In this document: positions 7,016-9,231 of the stretch, piece by piece
Layout of the letters: every line of letters begins with the position of its first letter
Numbering within the stretch: the first letter of the stretch is position 1
Origin: Cellvibrionaceae bacterium
GTDB taxonomy: Bacteria > Pseudomonadota > Gammaproteobacteria > Pseudomonadales > Cellvibrionaceae
Direction: 5' to 3'
NCBI GenBank assembly: GCA_027012915.1
Contig: JALUYN010000528.1
Span: 1-9,231, forward strand
Length of the DNA: 9,231 bases
The notes under the pieces: generated by a model
The model's database searches: none
The model's input: the letters and a program-made list of their open reading frames with translations, nothing else
What the model was told of the DNA's origin: nothing
Program-made: the position numbers and the translations under genes

Positions 7016-8149
7016 CTAGAGATGCTGTAGCATCGTGCGCAGTTGCTGGCACTGCTTGTTCAGAAGATCGGTGTAGCCCGAGTGTAGATCCTGTACCTGT
7101 GCCCACTGGCTATCGCCTTCGGTAATCAGGCGCTGGGTCAGATTGTCGTTGATGGCTTGCTGGTGCAACAGCAGTTGTTGCGGGCGGCTGTTTTTCAATT
7201 CGCTATGGCACTGCTGGGTGAACTTGGACTCTTCCAGCAGGCCGGTAAGTTGACGTTGTTGACCCGGCAGGTAGATGGCGCCACTGAGTTGCAATTGCAG
7301 GGTGTCATCGGATTCGTCGATCAGTTGGAACAGTAAAATAGCGGCGCAGGCGGCACGAAATGAGGCGTCGGCAATGTCGTCGCCGCCGTAACGAATGCTC
7401 AGCCAGTTCTCGCTGGCGGACTCTATTTTGCCGTTGTAGAGCATATTGATGCCGTCAATCTTTTTGCCCAGTTCGGCGAACAGTTTGCCGCGCAATGAAC
7501 CATTGATCTGTTTGCGCAGGGTGTTGATGTTGAGAACGTGCAGCAGCAGCACCACTTGTACATCGTCGGCACTGGCGTTGTGGTGAGTGGGGAGCTCATG
7601 CTCCTGCTCGGGGTTTGGCTCCGGTGCTCGGCTGTTGGTGAGCTTGGGGCTGGTCATCAAACTGAAAATCATCAGCATCAGGCAAATGGCAACCAGGCCG
7701 ATCAGCCAACCGTTGTCCTGGGCGGCGTAGATTGCCTCGGTGTCTAAAGTGACTGCGACATAACCCGCCACCGAATCATGCAGGGTGATTGGTGCGGTAA
7801 AGCTGCGACTATTGGCGCTGGAGTATTGTCCCAGAGTTGGGGAATCGCCTGCTTGCACCAATAATTGGTTCTCTACGTCGTGAATGGTGGCGCTCAGTAC
7901 ATGGGGGTTTTTGATCAGGTTTTCGAGTCCCACCTGAAGGCTGACCAGGTCACTGTTGAGGGTGGCATTGGCGGCTTGGCCGGCTGTGAGTTTGGCGAGG
8001 CTGGTGCCATAGTGGGCGGTGCGCAGATCCAGCAGTTTTTGATTCTGCTGCTGGTTAATGGTCTGGGCCAGGGCCAGTATCAGGATCGCGGTAATGGATA
8101 CGAGAAACAGCGGTGAGCGCAGGTTGGTAATGATTTTCTGGAAATCCAT
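7016..8149 (-). CDS. SMP/YtjB-like two-helix inner-membrane protein of unknown function
   Basis: A 377-residue protein with a short N-terminal cytoplasmic stub, TM1 at about 13-30 (PLFLVSITAILILALAQT), an extracytoplasmic segment at about 31-146, TM2 at about 147-166 (GWLIGLVAICLMLMIFSLM), then a polar, acidic/proline linker (170-195) and a cytoplasmic domain to the end. The layout resembles sensor-type membrane proteins: the outer part (LSATIHDVENQLLVQAGDSP at 85-104, then GYVAVTLDTEAI at 129-140) recalls a small Cache/dCache-like sensory fold, an inference. I see no histidine kinase, GGDEF, HAMP or methyl-accepting motif. Divergent placement beside serB matches the SMP/YtjB (AhpA-like) family; E. 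coli YtjB is, as I recall, much shorter (about 210 residues), lacking most of this cytoplasmic part. The ATG at 8149 has no recognisable Shine-Dalgarno, and no other start lies nearby in frame. Confidence 0.85.
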   Translation of the reverse strand: MDFQKIITNLRSPLFLVSITAILILALAQTINQQQNQKLLDLRTAHYGTSLAKLTAGQAANATLNSDLVSLQVGLENLIKNPHVLSATIHDVENQLLVQAGDSPTLGQYSSANSRSFTAPITLHDSVAGYVAVTLDTEAIYAAQDNGWLIGLVAICLMLMIFSLMTSPKLTNSRAPEPNPEQEHELPTHHNASADDVQVVLLLHVLNINTLRKQINGSLRGKLFAELGKKIDGINMLYNGKIESASENWLSIRYGGDDIADASFRAACAAILLFQLIDESDDTLQLQLSGAIYLPGQQRQLTGLLEESKFTQQCHSELKNSRPQQLLLHQQAINDNLTQRLITEGDSQWAQVQDLHSGYTDLLNKQCQQLRTMLQHL

Positions 8150-8186
8150 GAAGCGAGGTGTGCTGCGATTTGTTGAATTGGCCTGA

Positions 8187-8215
8187 AGATTATTTCAGTC
8201 TGGGCGGTGAGTAAA
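8187..8215 (-). promoter_or_regulatory. Weak candidate promoter for the SMP-like gene
   Basis: Minus strand: TTTACT at 8215-8210 (four of six to TTGACA), 17 bases, then TAATCT at 8192-8187 (three of six to TATAAT). An overlapping AATAAT at 8194-8189 is a better -10 but leaves only a 15-base spacer. The leader would be about 30 bases. It overlaps the divergent serB promoter region. Confidence 0.3.
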
Positions 8216-8223
8216 GCTATAAT
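8194..8223 (+). promoter_or_regulatory. Candidate serB promoter with consensus -10 box
   Basis: TATAAT at 8218-8223 is a perfect -10 hexamer. The best -35 candidate is TTCAGT at 8194-8199 with an 18-base spacer, matching TTGACA at only three positions, so the promoter may need an activator or rely on its -10. Transcription would start near 8230, about 50 bases before the GTG of serB. Confidence 0.55.
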
Positions 8224-8280
8224 CCCCCGCCATTGAGCTTTTGCTATCGGGGCAGGGCCGCAAACCGCACGAGAATTCCT

Positions 8281-9231
8281 GTGAAAGAAATCGTTTTGAT
8301 CAATATCTCCGGCGAAGACAAGCCGGGAGTGACTTCAGCCATCACTGAAATTCTGGCTCAGTACGAGGCCAATGTTCTGGATATTGGTCAGGCGGTGATC
8401 CATGACAATCTGACTCTGGGGCTGCTGGTCGAAGTGCCGGAGGAGTTTGAATCGTCTCCGGTATTAAAGGATGTGCTATTCAAAGCGCACGAGCTGGATA
8501 TGCAGGTGCGCTTTGAGCCCATTGAGGAAGCCAAGTATGCGAGCTGGGTTTCCCATCAGGGTAAAGACCGTCATATCGTAACGCTGTTGGCTCGACGTAT
8601 CACGGCGCGGCAGATTTCCAAGGTGACCGCCATTGCCGCGCAACACGGTTTGAATATCGACAACATTACCCGCCTTTCCGGCCGTGTGGGTCTGGAAGAT
8701 CTGGACGAAAAGACCAAGGCCTGTGTCGAGTTTTCTGCCCGGGGAACGCCGCAGGATCTGGGTCAATTGCGCGCTGACTTTATGGAGCTCTCTACCCAGT
8801 TGGATGTGGATATTGCCTTTCAGGAGGATAATCTGTTCCGCCGCAACCGCCGTTTGGTGTGCTTCGATATGGATTCCACGTTGATCGAGGCGGAGGTCAT
8901 CGATGAGCTGGCCAAAGCCGCTGGCGTCGGTGATCAGGTCTCGGAGATTACCGAAGCGGCCATGCGTGGTGAGATCGATTTCAATGAGAGCTTCTCTCGC
9001 CGCATGGCGTTGCTTAAAGGTCTCGACGAGAGTGTGTTGGAATCCATCGCCGAGCAGCTGTCCATCACCGAGGGCGCGGAAAAACTGATCAGCACTTTGA
9101 AGGGGCTGGGTTACAAAACTGCGATTCTCTCTGGTGGCTTCAACTACTTTGGTCGCTATCTGCAAAACAAGTTGGGGATCGACTACGTCTACGCCAACGA
9201 GCTCGATATAGAGAATGGCAAAGTCACCGGT
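8281..9231 (+). CDS. serB: Phosphoserine phosphatase, 5' part (C-terminus beyond right edge)
   Basis: Hydrolyses O-phospho-L-serine to serine, the last step of serine biosynthesis; cytoplasmic, Mg-dependent HAD enzyme. From the GTG at 8281 my translation (MKEIVLINISGEDKPGVTSAIT) gives 317 residues to the window end. Two ACT-like regulatory domains occupy about 3-80 (GEDKPGVTSAITEIL) and 97-180 (DRHIVTLLARRITARQISKVTAI). The catalytic domain shows HAD motif I, CFDMDSTLIEAEVIDELA at 194-211 with nucleophile D196 and acid/base D198, the substrate-cap segment EAAMRGEIDFNESFSRRM at 225-242, and motif II ILSGGF at 282-287 with S284. The motif III lysine and GDGAND motif should lie just beyond the edge; ACT-containing SerB proteins are about 400 residues. 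The GTG start follows from the conserved ACT N-terminus; only a weak GAGAA precedes it, at about 6 bases. ACT domains suggest feedback control by an amino acid such as serine (inference). Confidence 0.96.
   Translation, partial: MKEIVLINISGEDKPGVTSAITEILAQYEANVLDIGQAVIHDNLTLGLLVEVPEEFESSPVLKDVLFKAHELDMQVRFEPIEEAKYASWVSHQGKDRHIVTLLARRITARQISKVTAIAAQHGLNIDNITRLSGRVGLEDLDEKTKACVEFSARGTPQDLGQLRADFMELSTQLDVDIAFQEDNLFRRNRRLVCFDMDSTLIEAEVIDELAKAAGVGDQVSEITEAAMRGEIDFNESFSRRMALLKGLDESVLESIAEQLSITEGAEKLISTLKGLGYKTAILSGGFNYFGRYLQNKLGIDYVYANELDIENGKVTG

Noticed and set aside
8476..9165. Minus-strand open frame of 229 codons inside serB
   Set aside because: The plus frame encodes a complete run of SerB ACT and HAD motifs. 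The antisense frame has no motif and is a shadow.
1..9231. Mobile elements, CRISPR arrays, tRNA/rRNA genes, phage or defence genes
   Set aside because: I looked for terminal repeats, transposase or integrase motifs, regularly spaced repeats and tRNA-like cloverleafs, and saw none. All long frames are explained by seven housekeeping or catabolic genes.

Overview
The window shows ordinary chromosomal DNA of a gammaproteobacterium. Base composition is moderately GC-rich (roughly mid-50s percent by eye). Two features point to this class: the canonical liuR-liuA-liuB-liuC-liuD-liuE order, and a serB gene divergent from an SMP/YtjB-like membrane protein gene, as in Enterobacteria and Pseudomonas relatives. 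I cannot name a genus. A marine or soil heterotroph of the Pseudomonas/Alteromonas/Cellvibrio breadth is plausible.

Positions 1-6822, minus strand: a leucine/isovalerate catabolic operon read right to left. It encodes the MerR-family regulator LiuR, isovaleryl-CoA dehydrogenase (LiuA), the carboxyltransferase subunit of methylcrotonyl-CoA carboxylase (LiuB), methylglutaconyl-CoA hydratase (LiuC), the biotin-carrying subunit of the carboxylase (LiuD), and HMG-CoA lyase (LiuE, cut by the left edge). Together they convert isovaleryl-CoA to 3-methylcrotonyl-CoA, then 3-methylglutaconyl-CoA, then HMG-CoA, and finally acetyl-CoA plus acetoacetate. Intergenic gaps are 46, 91, 14, 43 and 24 bases, which fits one transcript. 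A perfect 16-base palindrome 53 bases upstream of liuR overlaps a plausible promoter and is the likely LiuR operator. The 91-base liuA-liuB gap holds a perfect 15-bp hairpin that has a GCAA (GNRA) loop on the transcribed strand.

Positions 6823-7015: a 193-base spacer holding the liuR promoter and operator. I see no further gene in it and no convincing terminator for the smp-like gene.

Positions 7016-8149, minus strand: a two-helix inner-membrane protein resembling the SMP/YtjB family, of unknown function. Positions 8150-8280: a divergent promoter region. Positions 8281-9231, plus strand: serB (phosphoserine phosphatase with N-terminal ACT domains), starting at GTG and cut by the right edge.

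I did not find an undescribed multi-gene system. The points most worth checking are the intra-operon hairpin, the LiuR operator geometry, and the uncharacterised membrane protein paired with serB.
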